Assembly (NCBI RefSeq): GCF_000023465.1
Contig: NC_014041.1
Location: forward strand, 2,238,001 to 2,302,000
Direction of reading: 5' to 3'
From: Zunongwangia profunda SM-A87
GTDB lineage: Bacteria > Bacteroidota > Bacteroidia > Flavobacteriales > Flavobacteriaceae
DNA length: 64,000 nt
Position numbers and translations under genes: made by a program. Shown one piece after another: positions 25,773 through 35,498 of the stretch. The notes beneath the pieces were generated by a model. The model did not search any database. It was not told where the DNA came from and was given only the letters and a program-made list of their open reading frames with translations. Position 1 is the stretch's first letter. Each line of letters begins with the position of its first letter.

Positions 25773-27569
25773 TTACTTTTTAGATTTTCTTCTTTTAATA
25801 GAACTTTCTATATTTTTTCCACGGCTGCCAGAACGTTTTCCTTTTTTGCCTTTAAATCCACCGTCTTTATCATCTCTAAAACGTGATCTTCCTTTGTTAC
25901 CAGATTTGGAATCGCTTTTTCCAAAACCGTCATCTCTACGGCTTTTTCTTCGGCGTCCTCCTTTTCCTCCACCACTGTTGGAGTTTTTGGTTACTTCTAC
26001 ATTAATTTTTCTTCCCTGGTATTCAAAATCGTTAAAGGCATTAAGTACTTTATCGGTTTCAGAATTCTCTGTATTAAAGAAAGAGAAACTGTCTTTTACA
26101 TCAACTTTAAAAACACCATCTTTACCTAATTGCAAGGCATCTTTAAGAAAGTCTTTAAGGCTCATCCAGTCAAATCCGTCTTTTTTCCCCACGTTCATAA
26201 AATAACGGGTAGAGTTAGGATCAAGATCTACATTAGCACCTCCGCTTACTGGTGAAAGATCGCTGGCTTTTTTATAGTAATTTGAAAATCTTGTAAATTC
26301 TACCGAAAAGAATTTTTTGATCAATTCTTCTTTGGTAAAATCTTCGAGCACTTTATTGATATTAGGTAGATATTCTTCAATATCATGATTGATCTCTGTA
26401 TCTTTAATATCGTTAGCCAGGTGTAAAAGCTGAACTTTACAAATATCTTTACCATCAGGTAATTGCTTTTCATCAAAAGATTGTTTGATGATACGTTCGA
26501 TACTTTTTATTTTTCTAAGTTCACTTTTAGAAACGATCACCATTGAGGTTCCCAACTTACCTGCACGACCTGTACGACCGCTACGGTGGGTGTAGGTTTC
26601 AACCTCGTCTGGAAGCTGATAGTTAATTACATGGGTGATATCGTCTACATCAATTCCTCTGGCAGCAACATCTGTAGCTACTAACATTTGGATTTGGCGT
26701 GTTCTAAAAGATTTCATAACCAAATCACGTTGATTCTGACTTAAATCCCCGTGCAATGCTGCTGCAGAGTAACCATCTTCGATTAAGCGCTCTGCAACTT
26801 TTTGTGTGTCTCTTTTAGTTCGGCAAAAAATCACCGAGAAAATATCGGGATTCGCATCGGCAAGCCTTTTTAAAGCAGCATAGCGATCGCGAGCATTTAC
26901 CAAATAAAACTCATGCGAAACATTAGTAGCTCCCATATTTTTGCTACCTACGGTAACTTCAACGGGGTTGCGCATAAATTTTTTAGCGATTGTAGCAACC
27001 TCTTTTGGCATTGTTGCTGAAAATAACCAGGTGTTTTTTTCTTTAGGCGTATGGGATAGGATAGCTGTAATATCTTCATAGAATCCCATGTTCAGCATTT
27101 CGTCTGCTTCATCTAAAACGCAATATTCGATTTTTGAGATATCAGTAAGTTTACGTCTTATCATATCCTGCATCCTACCAGGAGTAGCAACGATAATCTG
27201 GGCACCGCGTTCTATTTGCTTAGCCTGATCGGTAATACTTGCCCCACCATAAACCGCTACCGGATGTAATGAAGGCTCATATTTAGAGTAATTCTTAAGT
27301 TCGTTTGTAATTTGCAGACATAATTCTCTGGTAGGAGATAAGATTAATGCCTGTGTGTGCTTTGATTTCGGGTCTATTTTCTGAATCAAAGGGAAACCAA
27401 AAGCTGCCGTCTTTCCTGTCCCGGTCTGGGCTAAGGCAACCATATCGGTCTCTTCGTCTAATAAAATGGGGATGGTTTTTTCCTGTACTTCACTAGGGCT
27501 TTCAAAGCCCATGTCTTCAATTGCTTTTAAGATCGAGGAATTTAAACCTAATTCTTGGAATTTATTCAT
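25773..27569 (-). CDS. DEAD-box RNA helicase with a DbpA-like RNA-binding domain
   Basis: The helicase core shows the Q motif, AQTGTGKTAAFGFP, PTRELCLQI, VLDEADEML, the SAT motif and HRSGRTGRAG in order. Residues about 460-550 (beginning RYFMNVGKKDGFDWMSLKDF) form a DbpA-type RNA-binding domain, followed by a basic Gly/Arg/Lys/Ser-rich tail. At 598 residues it belongs to the DeaD/CshA group acting in ribosome assembly, mRNA turnover or cold adaptation. A TACATTTG promoter element sits 20 bases upstream. Confidence 0.92.
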   Translation of the reverse strand: MNKFQELGLNSSILKAIEDMGFESPSEVQEKTIPILLDEETDMVALAQTGTGKTAAFGFPLIQKIDPKSKHTQALILSPTRELCLQITNELKNYSKYEPSLHPVAVYGGASITDQAKQIERGAQIIVATPGRMQDMIRRKLTDISKIEYCVLDEADEMLNMGFYEDITAILSHTPKEKNTWLFSATMPKEVATIAKKFMRNPVEVTVGSKNMGATNVSHEFYLVNARDRYAALKRLADANPDIFSVIFCRTKRDTQKVAERLIEDGYSAAALHGDLSQNQRDLVMKSFRTRQIQMLVATDVAARGIDVDDITHVINYQLPDEVETYTHRSGRTGRAGKLGTSMVIVSKSELRKIKSIERIIKQSFDEKQLPDGKDICKVQLLHLANDIKDTEINHDIEEYLPNINKVLEDFTKEELIKKFFSVEFTRFSNYYKKASDLSPVSGGANVDLDPNSTRYFMNVGKKDGFDWMSLKDFLKDALQLGKDGVFKVDVKDSFSFFNTENSETDKVLNAFNDFEYQGRKINVEVTKNSNSGGGKGGRRRKSRRDDGFGKSDSKSGNKGRSRFRDDKDGGFKGKKGKRSGSRGKNIESSIKRRKSKK

Positions 27570-27588
27570 TATAAAATTTAATAAGCTG

Positions 27589-27596
27589 CAAATGTA
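27589..27596 (-). promoter_or_regulatory. Promoter -7 element of the DEAD-box helicase gene
   Basis: Read on the minus strand, TACATTTG matches the TAnnTTTG consensus exactly and lies 20 bases before the start codon. No clear -33 TTG at the usual distance was seen. Confidence 0.45.
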
Positions 27597-27641
27597 CGTA
27601 TTAGTTTACAGCTAATCACATTTATCTTTTTTATTCGTGTT

Positions 27642-28214
27642 TTATTTTGAAAGATAGTCTATTAGCGCTTTAAAAGCTTTGCCACGATGGCTAATTTCTG
27701 CTTTTTCCTTCATTTCCATTTCGGCAAAAGTGCGATCATAGCCATTAGGCACGAATACAGGATCGTAACCAAAGCCTTTTTCACCTCGTCGTTCCTCGAT
27801 GATTTTACCTTCGCAAATTCCTGTAAACAGATTTTCGTTGTTTTTTAAATTTAACGCAATCACGGTCTTAAAATGTGCCTTTCTGCTTTCTTTGTCCTTT
27901 AGTTGCTCTAACAGTTTTGCAACATTGGCCTTATCATCCTTTTGATCACCGGCGTATCTTGCAGAGTATACCCCCGGTGCACCAGCAAGTGCATCTACTT
28001 CAAGACCGGTATCATCTGCAAAACAATTATAACCATAACGATGCCGCACATATTCAGCTTTTAAAATCGCATTACCATCAATGGTATCTGCGGTTTCAGC
28101 GATATCTTCTGTACAGCCAATATCATCCAGGGATAATAAGCTGATGTGATCTGGAAGCATGGCTTCAATTTCTTTAAATTTATTTCTGTTGTGAGTAGCA
28201 AATACTAATTCCAT
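27642..28214 (-). CDS. rdgB: Non-canonical purine NTP pyrophosphatase (RdgB/HAM1)
   Basis: The N-terminus LVFATHNRNKFKEI and the C-terminal ISHRGKAFKAL are the ends of the RdgB/HAM1 substrate pocket; FADDTGLEVDAL and GAPGVYSARYAG are also conserved. It hydrolyses dITP, XTP and similar nucleotides to monophosphates, protecting DNA. Length is normal at 190 residues. It follows rlmH by 5 bases on the same strand. Confidence 0.95.
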   Translation of the reverse strand: MELVFATHNRNKFKEIEAMLPDHISLLSLDDIGCTEDIAETADTIDGNAILKAEYVRHRYGYNCFADDTGLEVDALAGAPGVYSARYAGDQKDDKANVAKLLEQLKDKESRKAHFKTVIALNLKNNENLFTGICEGKIIEERRGEKGFGYDPVFVPNGYDRTFAEMEMKEKAEISHRGKAFKALIDYLSK

Positions 28215-28219
28215 ATAAA

Positions 28220-28693
28220 TTATCTGTGGTGATAAGGTTCATTTTTTAAAATGGTAAAGCCGCGATAAATTTGTTCGGTTATAAAAAGACGTACCATTTG
28301 ATGGGAGAACGTCATTTTAGATAATGATATTTTACCATCGGCTCGCTGATAAACTGCTTCCGAAAATCCGTAAGGTCCGCCGATTACAAAAATAAGCTGT
28401 TTAAGTCCGCTATTCATTCTTTTCTGAAGATATTCTGAAAAAGCTTCCGAAGAAAATTGTTTGCCGTTTTCGTCTAATAATACCACAAAATCTGATGTTT
28501 GTGTTTTATTGAGAATCAATTCGCCTTCTTTCGTTTTTTGCTGATTTTCGTCTAGATTTCTGGCCTTTTTTAAATCTGGAATTACATCTATTTCAAACTT
28601 TGTATAGAACTGAAGTCGTTTTAGATAGACCTCAATTAGCTTTTGTAATTCCTTGCTGTCGGTTTTTCCTATGCAGAGTAATTTTATCGTCAT
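28220..28693 (-). CDS. rlmH: 23S rRNA (pseudouridine-1915-N3)-methyltransferase
   Basis: This small SPOUT enzyme of 157 residues has the conserved IFVIGGPYGFSEAVYQRADG, the SLSKMTFSHQMVRLFITEQI block and the terminal NEPYHHR. These are characteristic of RlmH, which methylates pseudouridine 1915 in helix 69 of 23S rRNA on the 70S ribosome. It is the first gene of an rlmH-rdgB pair and divergent from nadC. Confidence 0.95.
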   Translation of the reverse strand: MTIKLLCIGKTDSKELQKLIEVYLKRLQFYTKFEIDVIPDLKKARNLDENQQKTKEGELILNKTQTSDFVVLLDENGKQFSSEAFSEYLQKRMNSGLKQLIFVIGGPYGFSEAVYQRADGKISLSKMTFSHQMVRLFITEQIYRGFTILKNEPYHHR

Positions 28694-28744
28694 TCAGTAT
28701 ATTTAGCGCAGACTTTCCTACATTTACAAAAATAAGTATTGCAA

Positions 28745-29602
28745 ATGATCTCAGCAGCACAATTTGAAAAAGAAATTGAATTAATCATAGTCAACGCGAT
28801 AAGAGAGGATATAGGTGATGGTGATCACAGTTCTTTAGCCTGTATTCCTGTTGAAGCGAAAGGGAAAGCAAAACTTTTAGTAAAGGACAATGGGATCCTG
28901 GCCGGCGTAGAATTTGCGAAAAGGGTTTTTAATTATGTAGATCCAGAAGTGAGACTGGATATAAAAATTAAAGATGGTGAAAAGGTAAAGAAAGGTGATA
29001 TTGCTTTTTATGTTGATGGAGCTTCCCAATCTATTTTAAAAGCTGAACGACTAGTGCTGAATGCTATGCAACGAATGAGTGCTATCGCTACCAAAACCAA
29101 AGAGTTTGTGGATAAACTTGAGGGAACCGAAACCAAAATTCTGGACACCCGCAAAACCACTCCGGGAATTCGTGCTTTAGAGAAGTGGGCCGTAAAAATT
29201 GGTGGAGGGGAGAATCATCGTTTTGCCCTTTATGATATGATTATGCTTAAGGATAATCATATCGATTTTGCCGGGGGTGTGGCCAAAGCGGTTCAAAAAA
29301 CAAAACAGTACCTGAAAACCAACAGCCTTGATCTTAAAATTATAGTAGAAGCCAGGAATATGCAGGAGATAAAGGAAATTTTAGAAGAAGGCGGAGTCTA
29401 CCGAATATTGATCGATAATTTTAATTATGCGGATACTAAAAAGGCAGTCGAATTTATTGGGAATCAATGCTTCACCGAATCTAGTGGCGGAATAACTTTA
29501 GAAACGGCCCGTAAATATGCCGAATGTGGAGTGGATTATATTTCTAGCGGAGCACTAACACACTCGGTTTATAATATGGATCTTAGCTTAAAAGCTATGT
29601 AA
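28745..29602 (+). CDS. nadC: Nicotinate-nucleotide pyrophosphorylase (carboxylating)
   Basis: The NadC signatures EDIGDGDHSS, ILDTRKTTPGIRALEKWAVKIGGGENHRFALYD (split over the active site) and MLKDNHIDFAGG are all present. I chose the ATG at 28745 (285 residues), since the upstream TTG adds only two residues. The enzyme converts quinolinate and PRPP to nicotinate mononucleotide in NAD synthesis. A YihY-family gene follows after 3 bases. Confidence 0.95.
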   Translation: MISAAQFEKEIELIIVNAIREDIGDGDHSSLACIPVEAKGKAKLLVKDNGILAGVEFAKRVFNYVDPEVRLDIKIKDGEKVKKGDIAFYVDGASQSILKAERLVLNAMQRMSAIATKTKEFVDKLEGTETKILDTRKTTPGIRALEKWAVKIGGGENHRFALYDMIMLKDNHIDFAGGVAKAVQKTKQYLKTNSLDLKIIVEARNMQEIKEILEEGGVYRILIDNFNYADTKKAVEFIGNQCFTESSGGITLETARKYAECGVDYISSGALTHSVYNMDLSLKAM

Positions 29603-29605
29603 AAT

Positions 29606-30538
29606 ATGTCGATACTCGAGGCGATCACAACTCAACTGGATAGTATTTTAGGATGGTGGAAAAGAACATCGAGCAAAGTAATTTTGCCGGGAACCGATGG
29701 TCTTTCCTTACATCATTTATGGGATATCTATTCTGGAGGGATTATTCACGGTACATTTTCTACTCGGGCCAGTGCGATCGCTTTTAGCTTTTTTATGGCG
29801 CTTTTTCCGTTTTTGCTCTTTATTTTTAACCTGATACCTTATGTAGAAGAGACGAATCTTATCGATGATTTCAGAATAAAATTCTTACTTTTTATAGATA
29901 CGCTTTTACCGCCAGAAACTCAGGAATATGTTAGCGATATATTTGCTGATATTGCTAATAATCCTCGTGGCGGATTGCTATCCTTTTCATTTTTACTTTC
30001 CATTTTTTTAATGACTAATGGAGTAAATGCTATTTTTACCGGTTTTGAATTCTCTTACCATACGAACATAAAACGATCTTTATTTAGACAATATATTATT
30101 GCCATTGGGGTTTCGCTTGTTTTGGCATTTCTTTTGCTTATTACCGTAATACTAATGGTATATTTAACCTATGCCGTAGAAGATTTAAGCGAATATGGTT
30201 TAATCGCAAATGATGGTAGTGGAGCAAACGTAGTGAAATATTTTGCCTTTGTTTTATTAATATATATCGCAGTAGCAACGCTTTATTATTTTGGAACAAA
30301 AGAGGCGAGAAAGGCAAGATTCTTTTCTGTAGGCGCATTTTTCACTACAATATTGATTATGCTTACTTCTTTTTTATTTGGATTATATATCGAAAATTTT
30401 TCAAATTATAATGAATTGTACGGTTCTATTGGAGCATTGTTAATATTAATGGTGTATATTTGGTTAAATGCTAATATTCTTCTATTGGGGTTTGAACTTA
30501 ACGCCTCTTTAATAAAACTTAAGAAGAATTTTAAGTAA
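29606..30538 (+). CDS. YihY/BrkB-family inner-membrane protein
   Basis: This is a 310-residue protein with about six membrane segments. The family region SAIAFSFFMALFPFLLFIFN is followed by further helices and a C-terminal YGSIGALLILMVYIWLNANILLLGFELNA. The old label 'ribonuclease BN' for this family is wrong; the real function is uncertain, with a transport role proposed. It is probably co-transcribed with nadC. Confidence 0.88.
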   Translation: MSILEAITTQLDSILGWWKRTSSKVILPGTDGLSLHHLWDIYSGGIIHGTFSTRASAIAFSFFMALFPFLLFIFNLIPYVEETNLIDDFRIKFLLFIDTLLPPETQEYVSDIFADIANNPRGGLLSFSFLLSIFLMTNGVNAIFTGFEFSYHTNIKRSLFRQYIIAIGVSLVLAFLLLITVILMVYLTYAVEDLSEYGLIANDGSGANVVKYFAFVLLIYIAVATLYYFGTKEARKARFFSVGAFFTTILIMLTSFLFGLYIENFSNYNELYGSIGALLILMVYIWLNANILLLGFELNASLIKLKKNFK

Positions 30539-30566
30539 TTTTAATTTAACTTAAACCACACAAAAG

Positions 30567-31127
30567 ATGAGAAAGTTTTTATGGCTTTTTGTGGCATTAG
30601 TTTCGGTAACGATCAGTAATGCACAAATAGAAGTTGGCGGAGTAACTTTACCAAAAACGGTAGAGTTTAAAGGAGAAACATTACAGTTAAATGGAGCCGG
30701 GGTACGGGAAAAATTTTGGATTGATCTTTATGCAGGCGGACTTTACCTTCAGCAAAAAAGTAGCGATGCAGATCAAATTATGACAGCTGATAAACCAATG
30801 GCGATTAAGCTGCATATTGTTTCGAAATTAATTACCAGTAAAAAAATGATTGATGCTGTGAACGAAGGTTTTGAAAATTCTACCAAAGGCAATACAGCGC
30901 CATTAGCTTCAGAAATAAAAAAGTTTAAAGGTTTTTTTAACGATGAGATTAAAAAAGATGATGTATTTGATCTGGTTTATATTCCGGGTACCGGCGTCGT
31001 TTCTTATAAAAACGGAGAAGAAAAAGGAACTATAAAAGGTCTTGCCTTTAAAGAAGCTTTATTTGGAATCTGGCTATCTAAAAAACCGGCTGAAGATGAT
31101 TTAAAAGCAGCCATGTTAAATTTATAA
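30567..31127 (+). CDS. Exported chalcone-isomerase-like protein
   Basis: A signal peptide ending near SNA-QIEVGG is followed by a domain of the chalcone-isomerase-like family: VTLPKTVEFKGETLQLNGAG, FWIDLYAGGLYL and the C-terminal LAFKEALFGIWLSKKP. Bacterial members are not flavonoid enzymes and may bind fatty acids or other ligands in the periplasm. It is followed by the DUF2147 gene after one base, implying one transcript. Confidence 0.85.
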   Translation: MRKFLWLFVALVSVTISNAQIEVGGVTLPKTVEFKGETLQLNGAGVREKFWIDLYAGGLYLQQKSSDADQIMTADKPMAIKLHIVSKLITSKKMIDAVNEGFENSTKGNTAPLASEIKKFKGFFNDEIKKDDVFDLVYIPGTGVVSYKNGEEKGTIKGLAFKEALFGIWLSKKPAEDDLKAAMLNL

Positions 31128-31128
31128 G

Positions 31129-31566
31129 ATGAAAAGGTATATTTTATTTTCCGTATTATTTATTGCCTGTGGAGCGCTTAATGATGCCTGCGCACAAGAT
31201 GACATTTTCGGAAAATGGAAATGTACTAATGATCAAGGTAAGGTAAATTCTATCGTAAAGATTTTTCAGAAGGATGATGGTGAGGTTTGCGGGAAAGTAG
31301 TAAGGATTACGAAAGAAGAAGATCGCGACAAAATTTGTACCGAGTGTAAAGGAGATTTAAAGAATAAACCTATTGAAGGCCTACAACTTATGCATGGCCT
31401 GCGCAAAGACGGAAACGAATACTCTGGGGGTGAAATTATACATCCTAAATCGGGTAAAGTTTATAAAGTGAAAATTTGGGTAGACGAAGATAATCCCGAT
31501 ATGCTCAAAGTTAGAGGATACGTGGCCTTCTTTTATAAAACAATGACCTGGGAGCGTGCCGAATAA
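31129..31566 (+). CDS. Exported DUF2147 protein
   Basis: The 145-residue protein has a signal peptide (with Cys residues near its end; cleavage probably after CAQ), then a lipocalin-like beta domain starting DIFGKWKCTNDQGKVNSIVKI. The DUF2147 features GLQLMHGLRKDGNEYSGGEI, HPKSGKVYKVKIWVDE and LKVRGYVAFFYKTMTWER are present. Its function is unknown. A CxxC-like pair (CTECKG) in the middle could form a disulfide. Confidence 0.85.
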   Translation: MKRYILFSVLFIACGALNDACAQDDIFGKWKCTNDQGKVNSIVKIFQKDDGEVCGKVVRITKEEDRDKICTECKGDLKNKPIEGLQLMHGLRKDGNEYSGGEIIHPKSGKVYKVKIWVDEDNPDMLKVRGYVAFFYKTMTWERAE

Positions 31567-31622
31567 TTTGAGATAATAATAAATGCGGAATATCCAATTT
31601 TGATATCCTAATAAAATTTTTT

Positions 31623-31656
31623 AAAACCATTCTTTAGTCGAGAATGGTTTTTATTT
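31623..31656 (+). terminator. Terminator after the DUF2147 gene
   Basis: AAAACCATTCT and AGAATGGTTTT form an 11-bp perfect inverted repeat with a 7-base loop, followed by a T-rich run (TTATTTTTA). Confidence 0.8.
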
Positions 31657-31726
31657 TTACCCGTTAATCAAGAATAGTATTTTTGTGATGATTTTTAGCA
31701 ATTAATATTTAGAAGAGCTATAGCTT

Positions 31727-34180
31727 ATGCCCAATTTTGTAGATGTTATTTTACCCCTTCCTCTAGATAATAGGTTTACTTACACTATTTCTGAAGAAGA
31801 AGCAGTTTTTTTACAAAACGGGATGCGGGTAGCGGTACCCTTTGGGAAATCTAAAGTATATACTGGTATCATTGCTGAAGTTCACAATCGTGCGCCAGAA
31901 GTTTACGAAGCTAAACCTATAAATCAGATATTAGATGAAACTCCTCTGGTGACTCAAAATCAGTTAGAATTTTGGAAATGGATAGCCTCCTATTATATGT
32001 GTACTGAAGGTGAAGTGATGAGAGCGGCCCTACCGGGTGCCTTTATTTTGGAAAGTGAACATATTGTCCAGTTACAAAAAGAGGCCGAATTTAACGAATC
32101 TGATCTTAAAGATGATGAATTTTTGGTGGTGGAAGCTCTACAAAATCAGTCATCATTAAAAATTAAAGAAGTTGAAGCCTTACTCGATAAAAAATCGGTA
32201 CTACCAATTTTAAACCGATTAATGGCTAAGGATATTGTAGTACTTAGCCAGGAAATTTATGAGCAATACAAACCCAAGCGAGTTAAATATATCAAACTGC
32301 ACGAGAGTTATGAATCTGAGGATGCTATGCATCAGCTTTTAGATGAACTTTCACGTGCTCACAAGCAACGGGAAGTAGTTTTGAATTATTTCAGCTTAAA
32401 GGCAAAAAGCCTAAAGCCAATTAATGCTAAAGAACTGCAAAAAATATCTGGAACTACTGCTAGTGTATTGAAAAGTCTGGTCTCCAAAAATATTTTCAAG
32501 GAATACTACCTTAATGAAGATCGTGTTGCTTTTGAAGGGGAAATTACGAGAAGCCATATCGAATTTAACGAATATCAGCTTAAAGCATTTGGACAAATTA
32601 AAGCCGCTTTTGAAGAAAAAACAGTATGCTTATTACACGGGGTGACCTCTAGTGGGAAAACTGAAATTTATCTAAAACTTATTGAAGAAGTTTTAAATGA
32701 AGGTAAGCAGGCGCTTTATTTATTACCTGAGATTGCTTTGACAACACAATTGATCAATCGGCTTCAGGCGTATTTTGGCGATAAAGTTTTAGTGTTTCAT
32801 AGTAAGTACTCTATGAACGAAAGGGTAGAAGTTTATCAAAATGTACTTAAGGCCGGGGAGGGACCAAAAGTAGTCATTGGCGCAAGATCAGCTATTTTCT
32901 TACCCTTTCAACAACTGGGCTTGGTCATCATAGACGAAGAGCACGAATCTTCTTTTAAACAATATGATCCGGCGCCCAGATATCACGCACGTGATGCTGC
33001 GGTAGTTTTGGCTAATCTTTTTAAAGCAAAAACTTTAATGGGATCTGCCACACCATCTTTAGAATCTTATTATAATGCAGTACATGATAAATATGGTTTT
33101 GCAGAATTATCAAGACGTTTTGGAAATGTAATGATGCCGGAAATTGAAATTGTGGATATCAAAGAAAAGCATCGAAAAAAAAGAATGACTGGTCACTTTT
33201 CAGATCGCTTGTTAAAAGAAATCGAGGAATCTCTGGCTGAAGGTGAGCAGATTATTTTATTTCAAAATAGAAGAGGATTTTCGCCAATTTTAGAATGTAA
33301 TACCTGTGGGCACTCGCCACAATGTCCTAATTGTGATGTTAGTTTAACCTATCACAGCCATAGCAACCAGCTACGCTGTCATTATTGTGGGTATCATATC
33401 GCTATGCAAAAGCGTTGTATGGCTTGTCATAGTGATGATATTTCAACCAAAGGCTTTGGTACAGAACAAATTGAAACCGAATTAAAAGCATTATATCCTG
33501 ATCATAAAATTGGAAGGATGGATCAGGATACCACCAGAGGAAAACACGGTTACGAAAAAATTATTACCGCCTTCGAAGATTTGGAGATCGATATTTTGGT
33601 GGGAACTCAAATGCTTACCAAGGGATTGGATTTTAGAAATGTTAACCTGGTAGGGGTAATGAATGCTGATAATCTTTTAAATTTCCCAGATTTTAGGGCG
33701 CATGAGCGAAGTTTCCAGTTAATGCTACAGGTGGCAGGAAGAGCGGGGAGAACGAAAAAGAGAGGGAAAGTATTGATTCAGAGTTATAATCCTCATCATC
33801 AAATTATTCAGCAGGTTTCTACAAATGATTATGCGGGAATGTATAAGGAACAACTGCAGGAACGCTATAATTATAAATATCCTCCATATTTTAGATTGGT
33901 GCGTTTAAGCCTAAAATCTCGGGATTTTAGTAAAACGAATGAAGCAGCCGATTGGATCGCTAAGGCGATGCAAAATGTTTTTAAGCAAAATGTGTTGGGG
34001 CCGGAATTTCCCCCGGTAGCCAGGATACGCAACGAATACTATAAGAATATTATGCTTAAAATTCCACAAAATCAGTCTTTAGGAAAAACTAAAGCTGTGC
34101 TTTATAAAATTTTGATAAGTTTTAATGCAATTTCAGCTTATCGCAGCGTTAGGGTTATTGTAAATGTAGACCCTATGTAG
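31727..34180 (+). CDS. priA: Primosomal protein N' (PriA helicase)
   Basis: This superfamily 2 helicase has Walker A GVTSSGKTEIY (about residue 305), a DEEH box in VIIDEEHESSFKQYD, and a zinc-binding module of eight cysteines (CNTCGHSPQCPNCD to CMACH, about residues 523-570) inserted between the helicase lobes, the hallmark of PriA. It reloads the replisome at stalled forks. At 817 residues it is somewhat longer than the E. coli protein but usual for Bacteroidota. Confidence 0.95.
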   Translation: MPNFVDVILPLPLDNRFTYTISEEEAVFLQNGMRVAVPFGKSKVYTGIIAEVHNRAPEVYEAKPINQILDETPLVTQNQLEFWKWIASYYMCTEGEVMRAALPGAFILESEHIVQLQKEAEFNESDLKDDEFLVVEALQNQSSLKIKEVEALLDKKSVLPILNRLMAKDIVVLSQEIYEQYKPKRVKYIKLHESYESEDAMHQLLDELSRAHKQREVVLNYFSLKAKSLKPINAKELQKISGTTASVLKSLVSKNIFKEYYLNEDRVAFEGEITRSHIEFNEYQLKAFGQIKAAFEEKTVCLLHGVTSSGKTEIYLKLIEEVLNEGKQALYLLPEIALTTQLINRLQAYFGDKVLVFHSKYSMNERVEVYQNVLKAGEGPKVVIGARSAIFLPFQQLGLVIIDEEHESSFKQYDPAPRYHARDAAVVLANLFKAKTLMGSATPSLESYYNAVHDKYGFAELSRRFGNVMMPEIEIVDIKEKHRKKRMTGHFSDRLLKEIEESLAEGEQIILFQNRRGFSPILECNTCGHSPQCPNCDVSLTYHSHSNQLRCHYCGYHIAMQKRCMACHSDDISTKGFGTEQIETELKALYPDHKIGRMDQDTTRGKHGYEKIITAFEDLEIDILVGTQMLTKGLDFRNVNLVGVMNADNLLNFPDFRAHERSFQLMLQVAGRAGRTKKRGKVLIQSYNPHHQIIQQVSTNDYAGMYKEQLQERYNYKYPPYFRLVRLSLKSRDFSKTNEAADWIAKAMQNVFKQNVLGPEFPPVARIRNEYYKNIMLKIPQNQSLGKTKAVLYKILISFNAISAYRSVRVIVNVDPM

Positions 34181-34207
34181 CCATACTTATATAATGAAGC
34201 AAAAAAG

Positions 34208-34245
34208 AAAGCCGAATATTACTCTTGTAATATTCGGCTTTTTGG
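34208..34245. terminator. Terminator between priA and the converging LytTR gene
   Basis: AAAGCCGAATATTA and TAATATTCGGCTTT form a 14-bp perfect inverted repeat with a 6-base loop, with A and T runs on either side, so it may act in both directions. Confidence 0.85.
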
Positions 34246-34278
34246 TATCTGAAAATTAAATTGTATTCTGATTTTTCC

Positions 34279-34989
34279 TTAAGCGTTACTGCTTAAAGCT
34301 TCAATAAGATTATTTTTCTTATGCCTGCTTAGCGGAAGTTTTTCTTTTGCGATTTCTATGGTCTTACTATTATATCTTTCTACTTTATCCAGATTTACAA
34401 TATAAGATTTGTGTGTTCTCATAAATTTGTCTGAAGGTAATTCTTTTTCAAAAGACTTCATTGTAGCCAATACCACGAAATTGTCTTCTTCCGTGACAAA
34501 CTTTACATAATCGCCAAGAGCCTGAATATATTTTAGACGATTTAAAAAAACTTTGCGATTTTTAAGGTTACTTTTTACAAAAATAAAATCCTCATCTTCA
34601 GGAAGTACTGCCTGATTTTTCAGCTTATACATATTTATGGCTTTGAGCGTAGCGTTGTTGAAACGCTCTTTGCTCACGGGCTTCTGTAGATAGTCGGTAG
34701 CACTATAATCAAAAGCTTTATAAGCATATTTGGTCTTACCAGTAACGAACACGATTTGTGGCTGGTTAGGAAGATCATCTAAAAGTTCAAAACCAGATAG
34801 TATAGGCATTTCTATATCCAAAAAGATAAGATCGATCTCATTGTCTAGTAATCCGTTTTTGGTTTCAATAGCATTGTTGTATTCAGCCACCAAAGTGAGA
34901 TTAGGATGATCTTTAATCATCTTAACAATGGATAGTCTTTGAAGACTTGAATCGTCCACAACTGCACATTTAAGCAAAATTTCTTCCAC
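34279..34989 (-). CDS. LytTR-family response regulator
   Basis: An N-terminal receiver domain starts at KCAVVDDSSLQR and has the phosphorylation site Asp in LIFLDIEMPILSG and the conserved Lys in YLQKPVSKERF. It is followed by a LytTR DNA-binding domain (KNRKVFLNRLKYIQALGDYV, MRTHKSYIVNLDKVERYN, LPLSRHKK). No ATG precedes the domain: a TTG at 35016, the GTG at 34989 chosen here, and a TTG at 34977 are possible. No sensor kinase is adjacent, so its partner must be encoded elsewhere. Confidence 0.85.
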   Translation of the reverse strand: MEEILLKCAVVDDSSLQRLSIVKMIKDHPNLTLVAEYNNAIETKNGLLDNEIDLIFLDIEMPILSGFELLDDLPNQPQIVFVTGKTKYAYKAFDYSATDYLQKPVSKERFNNATLKAINMYKLKNQAVLPEDEDFIFVKSNLKNRKVFLNRLKYIQALGDYVKFVTEEDNFVVLATMKSFEKELPSDKFMRTHKSYIVNLDKVERYNSKTIEIAKEKLPLSRHKKNNLIEALSSNA

Positions 34990-35099
34990 AATTAATAGGT
35001 AGTTTTGTATTAACAATAATATACATTATTATTGATATAGGCAAGATAAGCATAAATTTCATCGCTTAAAAACAAGAATGATCGCGTTTTAAAATTTGC

Positions 35100-35130
35100 T
35101 TGCTAAATATAAAAAATAGTTTTACTTTTG
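35100..35130 (+). promoter_or_regulatory. Promoter of the rpsF-rpsR-rplI operon
   Basis: A -33 TTG (35100-35102) and a -7 TACTTTTG (35123-35130), 20 bases apart, match the Bacteroidota consensus TTG-N19-21-TAnnTTTG exactly. The leader before the rpsF ATG would be about 20 bases. Confidence 0.75.
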
Positions 35131-35157
35131 CAGCCAAATTTAATAAAATATACTTTT

Positions 35158-35496
35158 ATGAATCATTATGAAACTGTTTTCATCTTGAATCCCGTTTTAT
35201 CTGATGAGCAGATAAAGGAAACAGTTAAGAAATACGAAGAATTTCTTGTTTCTAAAGGAGCTGAGATGGTATCAAAGGAGAATTGGGGGCTTAAAAAATT
35301 AGCATATCCAATTCAGCACAAAAAAAGTGGTTTTTATCACTTATTTGAATTTAAAGCACCAGGAGAGGCTATCGAGCCTTTAGAACTTGCTTTTAGAAGA
35401 GATGAGCGTATGATGCGTTATTTAACTGTGAAGTTAGATAAGCACGCTGCAGCCTGGGCTGAGAAAAGAAGAAAAAGAATCCAAGAAAAAGCGTAA
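35158..35496 (+). CDS. rpsF: Ribosomal protein bS6
   Basis: The sequence [19 protein letters not shown] and the following strands are typical of bS6, as is [36 protein letters not shown] chose the ATG at 35158 (112 residues), because an upstream TTG in the same frame lies in the predicted promoter. bS6 binds with bS18 at the platform of the 30S subunit. It is the first gene of a three-gene ribosomal operon, 2 bases before rpsR. Confidence 0.96.
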   Translation: MNHYETVFILNPVLSDEQIKETVKKYEEFLVSKGAEMVSKENWGLKKLAYPIQHKKSGFYHLFEFKAPGEAIEPLELAFRRDERMMRYLTVKLDKHAAAWAEKRRKRIQEKA

Positions 35497-35498
35497 GT

